DNA of 64,000 bases from Haliclona indistincta (GCA_964017065.1 OZ024783.1:6366093-6430092); one strand, 5' to 3'. Positions 1 through 21,504 are shown, numbered from the stretch's first letter. Program-made: numbers and translations. The notes: a model not told the origin generated them from the sequence alone.

Positions 1-638
1 AAAGAAAAAATGCGTTCCTCAGGAGGTAGCGACGAAATGAAATGGACTATTTCGAGCAAACGCTCTGGTGCCCTTGACATAGCTACTGTTAAGTCGCGCA
101 GGTTTACCATAATTTTGGCGTCCTTATGGAGCTCGGTCCTCACCCAGCGAAATAGTTTAAGCAGCATCTGGCAATGATCTTGCACAGTCCACGTGTCTCC
201 CCACTTGCATTCAGGATTCGCAATATCGCTTTCAAACATGATGTTGCGAATGCCATACTTCTTGGCTTTCTCTAGGGCGACTGGAAATTTTGCGTCGTAA
301 CGTCCATTCTTCAGAGTGAACACCTCAGAGAAGGCGTACAGGTTAGTGAAATCCTCACCACTATCGACCAGATGCTGGCAGAAATCATCGTCCACGCGAG
401 TCATGTGCGAGAACGAAGCGATCATGATGTGCTCCAGACCGCATTTCTTCACTTCAGCGAATATCGCCTTCTTGTTTTCGAGTGTGTGGCTGCGCAGTTG
501 ACCAACAGTACTTTCGCGGATCGAGTTATCGAGGATGAAGAGATCTAAATTCTTCAAACGATCCAATTTTTCGGAACGATATCGATCCAAATCTTGCTTG
601 ACGCGTTGCGCCTCTTGAACTACGACGGAAGTAGACAT
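1..638 (-). CDS. DRE-TIM metallolyase-like protein, 5' part (runs off window)
   Basis: Minus-strand frame open from an ATG at 636-638 to the window edge, 212 codons without a stop or a convincing splice site. After a charged helix of about 30 residues comes LFILDNSIREST, which fits the first strand of the HMG-CoA lyase / isopropylmalate synthase / pyruvate carboxyltransferase TIM barrel, where the D...RE residues bind metal and act in catalysis. The next block, KKCGLEHIMIASFSH...DDDFCQHL, fits the second helix and strand of the same fold. The C-terminal metal-binding HxH lies outside the window. A TATTTAA box sits about 65 bp upstream. The enzyme class is inferred from motif order. The DNSIRE variant of the usual DxxxRD/E signature means the substrate cannot be named and activity may differ from HMG-CoA lyase. 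Confidence 0.7.
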   Translation of the reverse strand, partial: MSTSVVVQEAQRVKQDLDRYRSEKLDRLKNLDLFILDNSIRESTVGQLRSHTLENKKAIFAEVKKCGLEHIMIASFSHMTRVDDDFCQHLVDSGEDFTNLYAFSEVFTLKNGRYDAKFPVALEKAKKYGIRNIMFESDIANPECKWGDTWTVQDHCQMLLKLFRWVRTELHKDAKIMVNLRDLTVAMSRAPERLLEIVHFISSLPPEERIFS

Positions 639-1129
639 CAGGCTATAGCTTCGTTTGGAAAAAGTAGCTGCTACTCAGTATTGCACTCTTAAATTGTGCT
701 TAAATACCCGGGCCACGTACGCTGACTGGTATGGCTTACGTTTGGACTGAGTCACGACCGGTACAAAGTTGATCATTGTTATCATTTAACTATGTAGGAA
801 GGGTTTCCGCTTTTACAGAGAAATCGATTATAGATGTAACTATCTGTGCGACCTACGCTTAGGTGCTGCATAGACGATACTATATGGGTGCTGATTTCAC
901 CGGGTCTTTTCCCGGTAACTGATGATAATGCGCCCTCACGGGTCTGGCACTACGCTACTACCCACACAGTACTGATACACACATGCCATAGTAACACATC
1001 ACTCAGTAGTCTGAGTCAGTAGTCAAATGTAGAACAAATTTTCTAAGGTTTCAGTCTGACTCTTTCACCATAATAATTTATGAATTTTTGACAACAATGC
1101 ACCAACTCGAGCCCTGGTTACAATATCCC
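639..1129. other. Intergenic spacer between the DRE-TIM-like gene and the MMS22L 3' end
   Basis: The first ~70 bases hold the presumed promoter and leader of the DRE-TIM-like gene. The rest shows no open frame, repeat or RNA-like fold that I can support. The two genes are transcribed in the same direction (minus). Confidence 0.5.
700..706 (-). promoter_or_regulatory. TATA-like box of the DRE-TIM-like gene
   Basis: Reads TATTTAA on the minus strand, 62 bp before the start codon. This leaves room for a transcription start about 30 bp downstream and a short leader. Confidence 0.4.
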
Positions 1130-10560
<9,431 letters not shown>

Positions 10561-11299
10561 CTGAGTGATATGAGTATCTCATAACGACACACCTTTCATA
10601 AGTAATATTGTAAAGGTGGTATCAATACCAGGCCTCCAGAACTACCAATTCTATTTTTATGACATGTGCTAACACTTGAAACACACTGTCAGGTACATTT
10701 GAGTGAATCAGAGAGAGCCTGCTATTGCACTCTGCGTAGGCGTATCAAAGGAGCCGCATGTACTGTATTTTCCACGGTTAGACAATATAGCACGGCCAGG
10801 GATAATATAGCACGGCCAGGCGGGTTAAATATAGCACCGTGGGTGGAGACTGACCTAGGCTCGACCTTAAGAAAAGTCGCCCGGGCACAAAGATTCAGCG
10901 ACAGCAGCGAGTCGTCGTGCTACAAACCAGTAAAAGCACTGTCTGCTCGTGCAACGGTGCTTTAAGTAGTTAATACAGCTTGCAATTGACATTTTCTGAT
11001 CATAAGTTGATCAGTAAAAGATTCAATTCACATTAATTTTTATCTTAACCCTCAACTTAATCATGAGCTTTTGACACACACAAGTGCAGGCACGCATAAT
11101 CCAATTCCAATGTACGCATGTAGCTTTGAACTTAATGAATGATGAAAATTATAATGTACACACACTATTGCTACCAGGTAGATGTGTACATATTGCAGCA
11201 ATACTATATTATTATAACAAGGTCTGCATGCAAAGTAACCTATCTAATACCTAGACTATAGTGTTGAACAGCTTGCATGCTGGAGTAGACACTTCTTGC

Positions 11300-12298
11300 T
11301 CACAGCAGGTACACACCACTACGAATATCAGCCACCATTAAATAGCCGCACTTGTAGCCCATGGCAACGTCGAGTGGTTGGCGAAAACCAGTTATTCTTT
11401 TAGTCAATAAACCAGCGTGGTTGAAGACAAACACTTGACGACGAACCTGATCACTTATGACCGAGTAATGATTACTATCGATCAGTAATCCATCAGCACG
11501 AGCTAGTTGAGGGTAGAGACGCTGTCCCACTTTGAATCCCTTGTAGGTGAATATCTCGACGACCTTGCCCCAAGTTGAAACATGTAGGTACCCAGTGGGA
11601 TCAAACGCCAACCCACGAGAATTACCAGTTGTGGTTTCGAAACGATACGCGATATTACCGGTGTTGATATTGTAAGCAAGAACCTTCTTTGACGGCCAAA
11701 TTGTAGTATACAGCAGATTGCCTCGTGCAGTAAAACGCAAAAATTTCTGTCCGGTCGCAAAGACTTTTTCATAAGTACCAGTACTGGTAAACTGCAGTAT
11801 TCTTTTACCATTGAAATCAGCATAGAATAGTTTGTTACGCGTGAAGACACATCCAGCGCTGAGTAGAACCCTAGCGGGTAGATTGATCTGTTTCACCATC
11901 CAGCCACACGTGTCATACAAGAAGACAAACTTTCGATTATTAAGCCAAGAAGTAGTTACAAAGAACCCATCAGCTCTAACGCAAACAGCCCCCGGACTAG
12001 GAGTTAAATTCTGGAAAGATTTTCGTCTCTTGGGGTCCATCCTGGGATAGTCAGCAGAACAAGTTAGTACGGATGGCAACGTATCATTCACACCAGAATC
12101 ACCAATTCCATTATCGATAAAATCTTCAAACTCATCATCGGTGGGGTTTTCATCAACTGTTACATTCATAGGGTCCACATCATCAAGAGTTTCCAGACTA
12201 GTTGAAGCCAATGTCTGTACCAGAAGGAAAGAGCTGGCGACCAGAAAAAGGAGCAAAGTTGGACGTATCATAGCCATGGTTGAGTAACTCATTGACAC
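11300..12298 (-). CDS. Secreted NHL-type beta-propeller protein, copy 1
   Basis: Single-exon frame of 332 residues. The eighth codon (12277) is the likelier start because its context is ACCATGGC, a near-perfect animal initiation site. From there a short n-region and a Leu/Val core (LLLFLVASSFLLVQ) make a signal peptide. Next comes an acidic linker of about 45 residues (DDVDPMNVTVDENPTDDEF), then a Cys-containing block (LTCSADYPRMDPKRRKSF). About 240 residues follow with six blades of the NHL/YVTN pattern: GFFVTTSW..VFLYD, LFYADFNGKRILQFT, LLYTTI..KVLAYN, GYLHVSTWGKVVEIF, YSVISD..RQVFVF, GYLMVADIRSGVYLL. It should be exported; a ligand cannot be named. It lies on the same strand as MMS22L inside that gene's large intron. 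Family recognition is by fold pattern, not by a close named homologue. Confidence 0.8.
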   Translation of the reverse strand: MSMSYSTMAMIRPTLLLFLVASSFLLVQTLASTSLETLDDVDPMNVTVDENPTDDEFEDFIDNGIGDSGVNDTLPSVLTCSADYPRMDPKRRKSFQNLTPSPGAVCVRADGFFVTTSWLNNRKFVFLYDTCGWMVKQINLPARVLLSAGCVFTRNKLFYADFNGKRILQFTSTGTYEKVFATGQKFLRFTARGNLLYTTIWPSKKVLAYNINTGNIAYRFETTTGNSRGLAFDPTGYLHVSTWGKVVEIFTYKGFKVGQRLYPQLARADGLLIDSNHYSVISDQVRRQVFVFNHAGLLTKRITGFRQPLDVAMGYKCGYLMVADIRSGVYLL

Positions 12299-13771
12299 TT
12301 ATGATTTTTCTAAGCAAACTGACTTCTTTTATTAGGCAGAAAAAAATTCAAACTTACAGGATGCTTGTTTCTTGAATGTAAAGTACCGTAGTTACATTTT
12401 TACACGGAACATTCTTGGTAAAATCGTCAACAGACATCTTTTGACACTATAATGCGATTGATTGAACAAAACTATGCAGCGTGCTACATTTTATAATAGT
12501 GCAAGGCAGCGTTGTATGGATAAGTTTCAGCTAACGTAGAGATTGTCATGTACCCACATGTAATAAGTATTGTATTTTAAGTATCACAAGTAATACTCAC
12601 AACTTTTTATCATGCAGCAACTTTGAACACATGGTCTGTTGCTAGAATTCAGTGGAATAATTATAGGCCATGCATGATGCCAGAGAAGTGTCATGGAGTC
12701 ATGGACAGGACTGTACGTGAAATTGTCTGTATTCAGGATAGACCTTTCAACTGAGTGGTTAGTTGGCTGCCAACACTCATTTCAACTAGCAAAGGCCTAC
12801 AGTTATCTGGTAAACGACTACTCCATTAATCCTACCCTATACCCAACATGTACCCTTTGCGGGCTTATAAATGTCGTGGGTCCCATATTGAGCCTATCCA
12901 TGAAATTAATTTTAGGCGCCAATTTCCAAAATTAAATACCCCGATATTTTCTCGCCGTACATTATTTATTTGGGGCAGTGTCAGAAATAGTGCATGCCTG
13001 ATCTGTTAGAGCCGTGACTCGCCATCGTAGCTTATCTGTCATGTTGCTGTTGTTTGCGCACGTGTGTGGGTCATGAGGCCGGTTTCACAAGGGAAACCTT
13101 CTGGCAGAGGCGGCTAACCCTCGGTGGTTTATCCAAACCGCTGAAGGATGAACTGGACATCAAACCAATGTTCTCACACTCAAAGTGTATTACTGTTAGC
13201 ATTGGTAGGGTCGTCAGATACAATACAGTAGTCAAACTAAGACCAAAACTAATCAAACTTATCCATTGCAGTTATTCACAATTTGCTTTACTATTTACTA
13301 CGACGAAAAGTAACCAAGTAGGCAAAGCCGGTACTTAGCTGACTATTTCGTTCATGATACATAAACAGTGTAAATGTACATGAAGGGAAGTTCTCCTGAA
13401 AAGTGTGTACCGCAAACATACAAAAGCCAGTGAAGTTAGAAAACACTAAGTTCCGAAAAAGTGTAAAATTCAATTTTGCAATCCAATAGAAATTTTCTCA
13501 GAAAGACGATGTACTATTGCACGTCTTTGCAAATAGCGTCGACTTGCTGCTAATAATTAGTCTCTGGGATGTCAGCTTGCTTGCACAAATTAATTTTTAT
13601 GATTAAAGATAGTAAGCAGAGTAAGCAGTCTGTGAAGAGTTTTGTCTTCAGATCACCAGCAACAGTATGTGCACACACCATTGCTAATGATTGAACAGCT
13701 TGCATTATATCAGCCATACCATACTCAAGCTATTTTTTTAATTTTCTTCTCACCTCTTTTGAATAGATGAC

Positions 13772-14160
13772 CTCACCATGACTGCTGTACCAGTACACAG
13801 TGGTCATGTGATAGACCACCCATCAAGCATAATCTAGGGGATCGTCCACCTGACCCTCATGTGACGTCATCGTAAACAAGATACGAGAGACAATTGCCCA
13901 AAACGACTAAAACAAGAAACAGAGAGAGAGTGAGAATGTGTTGGAATGTTGCAGTACCTCATAGCCAAACTCTTTTCCAGTGAGATCCAATACAATTCTC
14001 AGCATCAGCCATAGTTCCAGTGCACACGGAAATTGAAACAAGCTGGACCGAACCATCCCTACATGTGAGTATGGTCTATTAAATCGACCCACCCCCTCAA
14101 TTAGCAAGCTACTAATCAGGTCCCCGCAGCACTCTAACAGATCTCCCAGCCATGTTTCAC
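13772..14160 (-). pseudogene. MMS22L: MMS22L exons 5-6, tandem copy 2 (stop codon in exon 6)
   Basis: Exon 5 copy 13958-14160 has the same 203 bp length and open frame (GETWLGDLLECC...LTGKEFGYE) and keeps AG and GT. Exon 6 copy 13772-13906 is 135 bp but codon TGG of DYAWWV has become TGA at 13823-13825. The donor after exon 6 is GTCATC instead of GTAATT in copy 1. This pair cannot give a full-length product unless it is skipped. Confidence 0.8.
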
Positions 14161-14956
14161 CTGTGAATGAGTGATATGAGTCTCTTATAACGACACACCT
14201 TTCATAAGTAATATTGTAAAGGTGGTATCAATACCAGACCTACAGAACTACCAGTTCTATTTAGATGACATGTTAACACTTGAAACACACTGTCAGGTAC
14301 GTTTGAGTGAATCAGAGAGAGCCTGCTATTGCACTTTGTTGCATTCTGCGTAGGCGTATCAAAGGCGTCGCGCATACTGTATTTTATACGGTTGGATAAT
14401 ATAGCACGGCCAGGGATAATATAGCACGGCCAGGGATAATATAGCACGGCCAGGGATAATATAGCACGGCCAGGCGGGTTAAATATAGCACGGTGGGCGG
14501 AGACTGACCTAGGCTCGACCTTAAGAAAAGTCGCCCGGGCACAAAGATTCAGCGACAGCAGCGAGCCGTCGTGCTACAAACCAGTAAAAGCACCGTCTGC
14601 TTGTGCAACGGTGCTTTAAGTGGTTAATACAGCTTGCAATTCACATTTTCTATCATAAATTGATCAGTAAAAGAATCAATTCACAATAATTTTTATCTTA
14701 ACCTTCAACTTAATCATGAGCCTTTGACACACACAAGTGCAGGCACGTATAATCCAATTCCAATGTACGCATGTAGCTTTGAACTTAATGAGTGATGAAA
14801 ATTAATTATAATGTACACACTAATGCTACCATGTAGATGTGTACATATTACAGCAATACTATAATTATTATAACAAGGTCTGCATGCAAAGTAAGCTATC
14901 TAATACCTAGACTATAGTGTTGAAGCAGTTTGTATGCTGGAGTAGACACATCTTGC

Positions 14957-15958
14957 TCACAGCAGGTATACGCCATTGTGACTATAATCAGCCACCAGTA
15001 AATAGCTGCACTTGTAGCCCATGGCAACGTCGAGTGGATTGCCAAAACCAGTTATTCTTTTAGTCAGTAAACCGGCGTGGTTGAAGACGAGCACTTGACG
15101 ATGAGGACGATCAGTTATGATCGAGTAATGATTACTATCGATCAGTAATCCATCAGCACGAGCTAGTTGAGGATAGAGATGCTGTCCCACTTTGAATCCC
15201 TTGTAGGTGAACATCTCGACAACCTTGCCCCAAGTTGAAACATGCAGGTACCCAGTGGGATCAAACGCCAACCCACGAGCATAACCAGTTGTGGTTTCGA
15301 AACGATACGCGATATTACCGGTGTTGATATTGTAAGCAAGGACCTTCTTCGACGGAATCATTGTAGCATACAGCAGATTCTTTCGCACAGTAAAACGCAG
15401 AAATTTCTGTCCGGTCGCAAAGACTTTTTCATAAGTACCACTACTGGTAAACTGGAGTATTCTTCTACCATCGACATCACCATAAAATAGTTTGTTACGA
15501 GTGAAGACACACCCACCGCTGTATAGAACCCTAGCGGGTAGATTGATCTGTTTCACCATCCAGCCACACGTGTCGTACAAGAAGACGTACTTTCGATTAG
15601 GAAGCCAAGAAGCAGTTACAAAGAACCCATCAGCTCTAACGCAAACACCATGCGGTCTAGGAGTTAAATTCTGGAAAGATTTTCGTCTCTTGGGGTCCAT
15701 CCTGGGATAGTCAGCAGAACAAGTTAGTACGGATGGCAACGTATCGTTCACAGCAGAATCACCAATTCCATTATCGATAAAATCTTCAAACCCATCATCG
15801 GTGGGGTTTTCATCAACTGTTACATTCATAGGGTCCTCATCATCAAGAGTTTCCAGATTAGTTGAAGCCAGTATCTGTACCAGAAGGAAAGAGCTGGCAA
15901 CGAGAAAAAGGAGCAATGTAGAACGTATCATAGCCATGGTTGAGTAACTCATTGACAC
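14957..15958 (-). CDS. Secreted NHL-type beta-propeller protein, copy 2
   Basis: 333 residues, intact, with the same plan as copy 1: ACCATGGC start context at the eighth codon, signal peptide, acidic linker (DDEDPMNVTVDENPTDDGF), Cys block, six blades, ending NGVYLL. Differences cluster on exposed blade positions (for example ASWLPNRKYVFLYD in blade 1, FYGDVDGRRILQF in blade 2, TDRPHRQVLVF in blade 5). The array probably arose by unequal exchange within MMS22L's intron. Ligand unknown. Confidence 0.8.
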   Translation of the reverse strand: MSMSYSTMAMIRSTLLLFLVASSFLLVQILASTNLETLDDEDPMNVTVDENPTDDGFEDFIDNGIGDSAVNDTLPSVLTCSADYPRMDPKRRKSFQNLTPRPHGVCVRADGFFVTASWLPNRKYVFLYDTCGWMVKQINLPARVLYSGGCVFTRNKLFYGDVDGRRILQFTSSGTYEKVFATGQKFLRFTVRKNLLYATMIPSKKVLAYNINTGNIAYRFETTTGYARGLAFDPTGYLHVSTWGKVVEMFTYKGFKVGQHLYPQLARADGLLIDSNHYSIITDRPHRQVLVFNHAGLLTKRITGFGNPLDVAMGYKCSYLLVADYSHNGVYLL

Positions 15959-17363
15959 TTATGATTTTTCCAAGCAAACTGACTCCTTTTGTTAGGCAGA
16001 AAAAATTCAAACTTACAGGATGTTTGTTTCTTGAATGTAAAGTACCGTAGTTACATTTTTACACGGAACATTCTTGGTAAAATAATCGTCAACAGACATT
16101 TTTTGACACTATAATGCGATTGATTGACACATGAGCAAAACTATGCAGCGTGCTACATTTTATAATAGTGCAAGGCAGCGTTGTATGGATAAGTTTCAGC
16201 TAACGTAGAGATTGTCATGTACCCACATGTAATAAGTATTGTATTTCAAGTATTGCTCACAAGTAATACACAAAACAATTATCATGCAGCAACTTTGAAC
16301 ACATGGTATGTTGCTAGAATTCAGTGGAATAATTATAGGCAATGCATGATGCCAGAGAAGTGGCATGGAGTCATGGACAGGACTGTACGTGATATTGTTT
16401 GCATTCGGGATAGACCTTTGGTTAGTTGGCTGCCAACACTCATTTCAACTAGCAAAGGCCTGTAGTTACCTGGTAAACGACTACTCCATTAAGCCTACAC
16501 TATACCCAACAATTATCCTCAGTGGGCATATAAATGTCGTGGGTCCCATACTGAGCCATATTTAATACCCCGATATTTTCTTGCCGTATACATTATGCAT
16601 TTCGGGCAGTGTCAGAAATAGTGCATGCCTGATCTCTTAGACCCATGACTCGCCATCGTAGCACACACACTTGTCTGACACCGATTCCGCAAGGGACAGA
16701 GGCGGCTAACCTTCGGTGGTTTATCCAAACCACTGAAGGATGAACTGGTCATCAAACCAATGTATCACACACTCAAAGTACATTGTTGTTAGCGTTGGTA
16801 GGGTCATCAGTTTGTAGTCAAACTAAGACCAAAACTAATCAAACTTATCCATTGCAGTTATTCACAATTTGCTTTACTAAAACTTAAAATTACTATGACG
16901 AAAAGTAATGAAAAAGGTAAAGCCAATAGCTCCTAGATTCACCTAACACCTAGCTGACTATTCTGTTCAAGATACATGAAGCAAAGCATTGACAGTGTAC
17001 ATGTACATGAAGGGATGTTCTCCTGAAAAGTGTGTACCGCAAACATACAAAACCCAGTGAAGTTAGAAAACACTAAGTTCCGAAAAAGTGTAAAAATGCA
17101 ATTTTGCAATCCACTAGAGCCTGCATTACAAGTGCATCTGCTTAACAATCAGCACCTAAATTTTCTCAGAAAGAGGATGTACTATTGTACGTCTTTGCAA
17201 ATAGTGCTGACTTGCTGCTAACAATTTTGTCTCTGGGATTTGAGCTTGCTTGCACAATCCTTTACGATCAATGATCTTTTATGGCTTAATGGAGTAGTCG
17301 TACTACAAACCTTTGCTAGTTGCTTGACAGCAGAAATTGTAAAACCTCTTTTGAATAGATGAC

Positions 17364-17751
17364 CTCAGCATGACTGCTGTACCAGTACACAGTGGTCATG
17401 TGACAGACCACCCGCCAAGCATAATCCAAGGGATCGTCCACCTGACCCTCATGTGACGTCATCGTAAACAAGATACGAGAGACAGTTGCCCAAAACGACT
17501 AAAACAAGAACAGAGAGGGAGTAAGAATGTGTTGGAATGTGGCAGTACCTCACAGCCAAACTCTTTTCCAGTGCGATCCAATACAATTCTCAGTATCAGC
17601 CATAGTTCCAATGCACACGGACATTGAAACAAGCTGGATCGAACCATCCCTACATGTGAGTATGGTATATTAAATCGCCCAGCCCCCTCAATAAGCAAGC
17701 TACTAATCAGGTCCCCGCAGCACTCTAACAGATCTCCCAGCCATGTTCCAC
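17364..17751 (-). CDS. MMS22L: MMS22L exons 5-6, tandem copy 3 (open, possible alternative pair)
   Basis: Exon 5 copy 17549-17751 (203 bp) and exon 6 copy 17364-17498 (135 bp) are both open and flanked by AG/GT. Exon 6 has W to R in DYAWRVV and S/A changes near its end. Its donor is GTCATC, weaker than the GTAATT of copy 1. Exon 5 begins in phase 1 and exon 6 ends in phase 0, so an mRNA carrying two exon 5-6 pairs would shift frame. At most one pair can be used per transcript. Copy 1 is the best candidate; this copy may be an alternative or a decaying duplicate. Confidence 0.6.
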
Positions 17752-18062
17752 CTGTGAATGAGTATCTCATAACGACACACCTTTCATAAGTAATATTGTA
17801 AAGGTGGTATCAATACCAGACCTACAGAACTACCAGTTCTATTTAGATGACATGTGCTAACACTTGAAACACACTGTCAGGTATGTTTGAGTGAATCGGA
17901 GAGAGCCTGCTATTGCACTTTGTAGCACTCTGCGTAGGCGTATCAAAGGTGTCGCGCGTACTATATTTTCCATAATGAGATACGGTTGGACTATTATAGC
18001 ACAGCCAGGGATATAATATAGCAAGGCCAGGGATATAATATAGCACGGCCAGGGATAATATA

Positions 18063-18208
18063 CCGTAGTTTGCAAACCCGTTGTCTCAAGCTCACAACCA
18101 TAGAACGCATGCGCATTTGACTGTACAAAGCCATTTACATTTGGTCAATGCGCATGCGTCTTGATGGAAAAGCTACGGAAAAGTTGACAACTGACTTGAA
18201 AATTACGG
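18063..18208. mobile_element. TA-target MITE inside the unit-3 minisatellite
   Basis: 146 bp element with ends CCGTAGTTTGC...AATTACGG and TA on both sides. It interrupts an AATATAGCACGGCCAGGG repeat that is continuous in units 1 and 2. Inside are facing AACGCATGCGCA / TGCGCATGCGT blocks. TA target and short CCGTA ends suggest a Tc1/mariner-related MITE. Confidence 0.75.
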
Positions 18209-18723
18209 TAGCACGGCCAGGGATAATAAAGCACGGCCTGGCGGGTCAAATATAGCACGGTGGGCGGAGACTGACCTAGGCTCGACCTTAAGAAAAGTCG
18301 CCCGGGCACAAAGATTCAGCGACAGCAGCAAGCCGTCGTGCTACAAACCAGTAAAAGTACCGTCTGCTTGTGCAACGGTGCTTTAAGTAGTTAATACAGC
18401 TTGCAATTCACATTTTCTGATCATAAGTTGATCAGTAAAAGAATCAATTCACATTAATTTTTATCTTAACCCTCAACTTAATCATGAGCCTTTGACACAC
18501 ACAAGTGCAGGCACGCATAATCCAATTCCAATGTACGCATGTAGCTTTGAACTTAATGAGCGATGAAAATTAATTATAATGTACACACTATTGCTACCAT
18601 GTAGATGTGTACATATTACAGCAATACTATAATTATTATAACAAGGTCTGCATGCAAAGTTACCTATCTAATACCTAGACTATAGTATTGAACAGCTTGC
18701 ATGCTGGAGTAGACACTTCTTGC

Positions 18724-19725
18724 TCACAGCAGGTACACACCACTGCGACGATAATCAGCTACCAGTAAATAGCCGCACTTGTAGCCCATGGCAACGTCAA
18801 CTGGTTGGGCAAAACCAGTTATTCTTTTAGTCAGTAAACCAGCGTGGTTGAAAACAAACACTTGACGACGAACCTGATCACTTATAATCAAGTAATGATT
18901 ACTATCGATCACCAATCCATCAGCACGAGCTAGTTGAGGATAGAGATGCTGTCCCACTTTGTGTCCCCTGTAGGTGAATATTTCGACAACCTTGCCCCAA
19001 GTTGAAACATGTAGGTATCCACTGGGATCAAACGCCAACCCACGAGAATTACCAGTTGTGGTTTCGAAACGATACGCGATATTACCGGTGTTGATATTGT
19101 AAGCAAGAACCTTCTTTGACGGCCAAATTGTAGTATACAGCAGATTGCCTCGTGCAGTAAAACGCAGGAATTTCTGTCCGGTCGCAAAGACTTTTTGATA
19201 AGTACCACTACTGGTGAACTGCAGTATTCTTCTACCATTCCAATCACCATAAAATAGTTTGTTACGCGTGAAGACACATCCACCGCTGTATAAAACCCTT
19301 GCAGGTAGATTGATCTGTTTCACCATCCAGCCACATGTGTCGTACAAGAAGACGAACTTTCGATTAGGAAGCCAAGAAGTAGCTACAAAGAACCCATCAG
19401 CTCTAACGCAAACAGCATGCGGTCTTGGAGTTAAATTCTGGAAAGATTTTCGCCTCTTGGGGTCCATCCTGGGATAGTCAGCAGAACAAGTTGGTACGGG
19501 TGGCAACGTTTCGTTAACAGCAGAATCACCAGTTCCGTTATCGATAAAATCTTCAAACTCATCATCGGTGGGGTAATCATCAACTGTTACATCGATAGGG
19601 TCCACATCATCAACAGTTTCCAGATTAGTTGAAGCCAGTATCTGTACCAGAAGGAAAGAGCTGGCAACCACAAAAAGGAGCAATGTAGAACGTATCATAG
19701 CCATGGTTGAATAACTCATTGACAA
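18724..19725 (-). CDS. Secreted NHL-type beta-propeller protein, copy 3
   Basis: 333 residues, intact. Same architecture as copies 1-2 with ACCATGGT at the eighth codon. The linker now reads DDVDPIDVTVDDYPTDDEF, intermediate between copies 1-2 (VDENPTDD) and copy 4 (repeated DDYP). Propeller blades retain the conserved GYLHVSTWGKVVEIF and ADGLVIDSNHY segments. The gene ends SGVYLL. The 5' region lacks part of the spacer found in units 1, 2 and 4. Confidence 0.8.
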   Translation of the reverse strand: MSMSYSTMAMIRSTLLLFVVASSFLLVQILASTNLETVDDVDPIDVTVDDYPTDDEFEDFIDNGTGDSAVNETLPPVPTCSADYPRMDPKRRKSFQNLTPRPHAVCVRADGFFVATSWLPNRKFVFLYDTCGWMVKQINLPARVLYSGGCVFTRNKLFYGDWNGRRILQFTSSGTYQKVFATGQKFLRFTARGNLLYTTIWPSKKVLAYNINTGNIAYRFETTTGNSRGLAFDPSGYLHVSTWGKVVEIFTYRGHKVGQHLYPQLARADGLVIDSNHYLIISDQVRRQVFVFNHAGLLTKRITGFAQPVDVAMGYKCGYLLVADYRRSGVYLL

Positions 19726-21504
19726 TTATGATTTTTCCAAGCAAACTGACTCCTTTTATTAGGCAGAAAATATTCAAACTTCCAGGATGCTTGTTTCTTG
19801 AATGTAAAGTACCGTAGTTTCATTTTTACAATTTCTGCTGTCAAGCAACTAGCAAAGGCCTGTAGTTATCTGGCAAATGACTACTCCATTAAGCCTACCC
19901 TATACCCAACATGTACCCTTTGTGATGTCATGGGTTCCATTTTTAATACTATCCATGACGTTTAAGTGATGATTTCCAAAATAAATTAAATACCCGGATA
20001 GTTATTTTCTCGCCATACACTATGCATTTTGGGCGGTGTCAGATATAGTGCATGCCTGATCTCTTAGAGCCGTGACTCGCCGTCGTAGCACTCACTCTTG
20101 TTGCTGTTGTTTGCGTACGTGTGTGGGTCATGAGGCCGGTTCCGCAAGAGACACCTTCTGGCAGAGGAGGCTAACCTTTGGTGGTTGATCCAAACCGCTG
20201 AAGGATGAACTGGTCATCAAACCAATGTATCTCACACTCAAAGTGGATTATTGTTAGCATTGGTAGGGTCATCAGTTTGTACAATACAGTAGTCAAACTA
20301 AGACCAATGTTAATCAAAGTGCTGTTATTCACCATTAAACTAAAATTACTACAACGAAAAGTAATGAAGTATGTAAAGCCGGTAGCTTCCACTAACACCT
20401 AGCTGACTATTCTGTTCATGATACATGTATCAAAGCATAAACATGTACATGTACATGAAGGGATGTTCTCCTCAAAAGTGTGTACCGCAAACATAGAAGT
20501 TAGAAAACACTAAGTTCCGAAAAAGTGTAAAATGCAACTTTGCAATCCACTAGAGCCAGCAAGTTCTAAGCATTGTAGGTGGATCTGCTTAACAATCAGC
20601 AAATAAAATTTTACCAGAAGACGATGTAATATTGCACGTCTTTGCAAATAGTGCCGACATGCTGCTAACAACTTTGTCTCTGGGATTTCAGCTTGTTTGC
20701 ACAATTTTTATGATCAATGATAGCAAACAGAGTAAGCAGACTGTGAGGAGTCTTCAGATCACCAGAAACAGTATGTGCACACACCATTGCTAATGATTGA
20801 ATAGCTTGCTTCTCCTCTCTCAGCTGTTGTACCTCTACTTTTGCCTGGCCGTACGCGCGCTCTCAACCACGTGCGCTAAACGAGTGATGACACACACAGG
20901 AAATTCCCTGAAAATCTATAACAGCACGGGGGGGGAATCCCAGGGAACTCCCCTTTCACTTGGGTGTACATGTATAATAAATGAACAATACAGCAGCAGT
21001 GCAGTGCAACACAGCACAGCATCGGGGTATCTCATAATGACACACCTTTCATAAGCAATACTGTAAGGGTGGTATCAATACCAAAATAGTCAATTCTATT
21101 TAGATGACATGTGCTAATACTTGAAACACAGGTGTGTTTGTGTCAATCGGAGAGAGTCTGCTATTGCACCATACAGCTTGCAATTCACATTTTTTGATCA
21201 TAAGTTGATCGGTAAAAGATTCAATTCACATTTTTATCTTAACCCTCAACTCAATCATGAGCCTTTGACACACACAAGTGTACTGTAGGCATGCATAATC
21301 GAATTCCAACAATGTACACATACGTGTATAGCTTTGGACTTAACGAATGATAAAATTATAATGTACACACTAATGCTACCATGTAGATGTGTACATATTA
21401 CAGCAATACTATATTGTTATAAAGAGGTCTGCATGCAAAGTTACCTATCTAATACCTAGACTATAGTGTTGAACAGCTTGCATGCTAGAGTAGACACTTC
21501 TTGC

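Noticed and set aside
11832..12050. Antisense frames repeated in every propeller copy
   Set aside because: Shadows of the conserved coding strand; no independent start context.
17364..17498. Loss of the exon 6 donor in unit 3 through GGTGAGG to GCTGAGG
   Set aside because: Phase with exon 7 requires the donor three codon positions later (GAG/GT), so the change is a Gly to Ala substitution, not a lost splice site.
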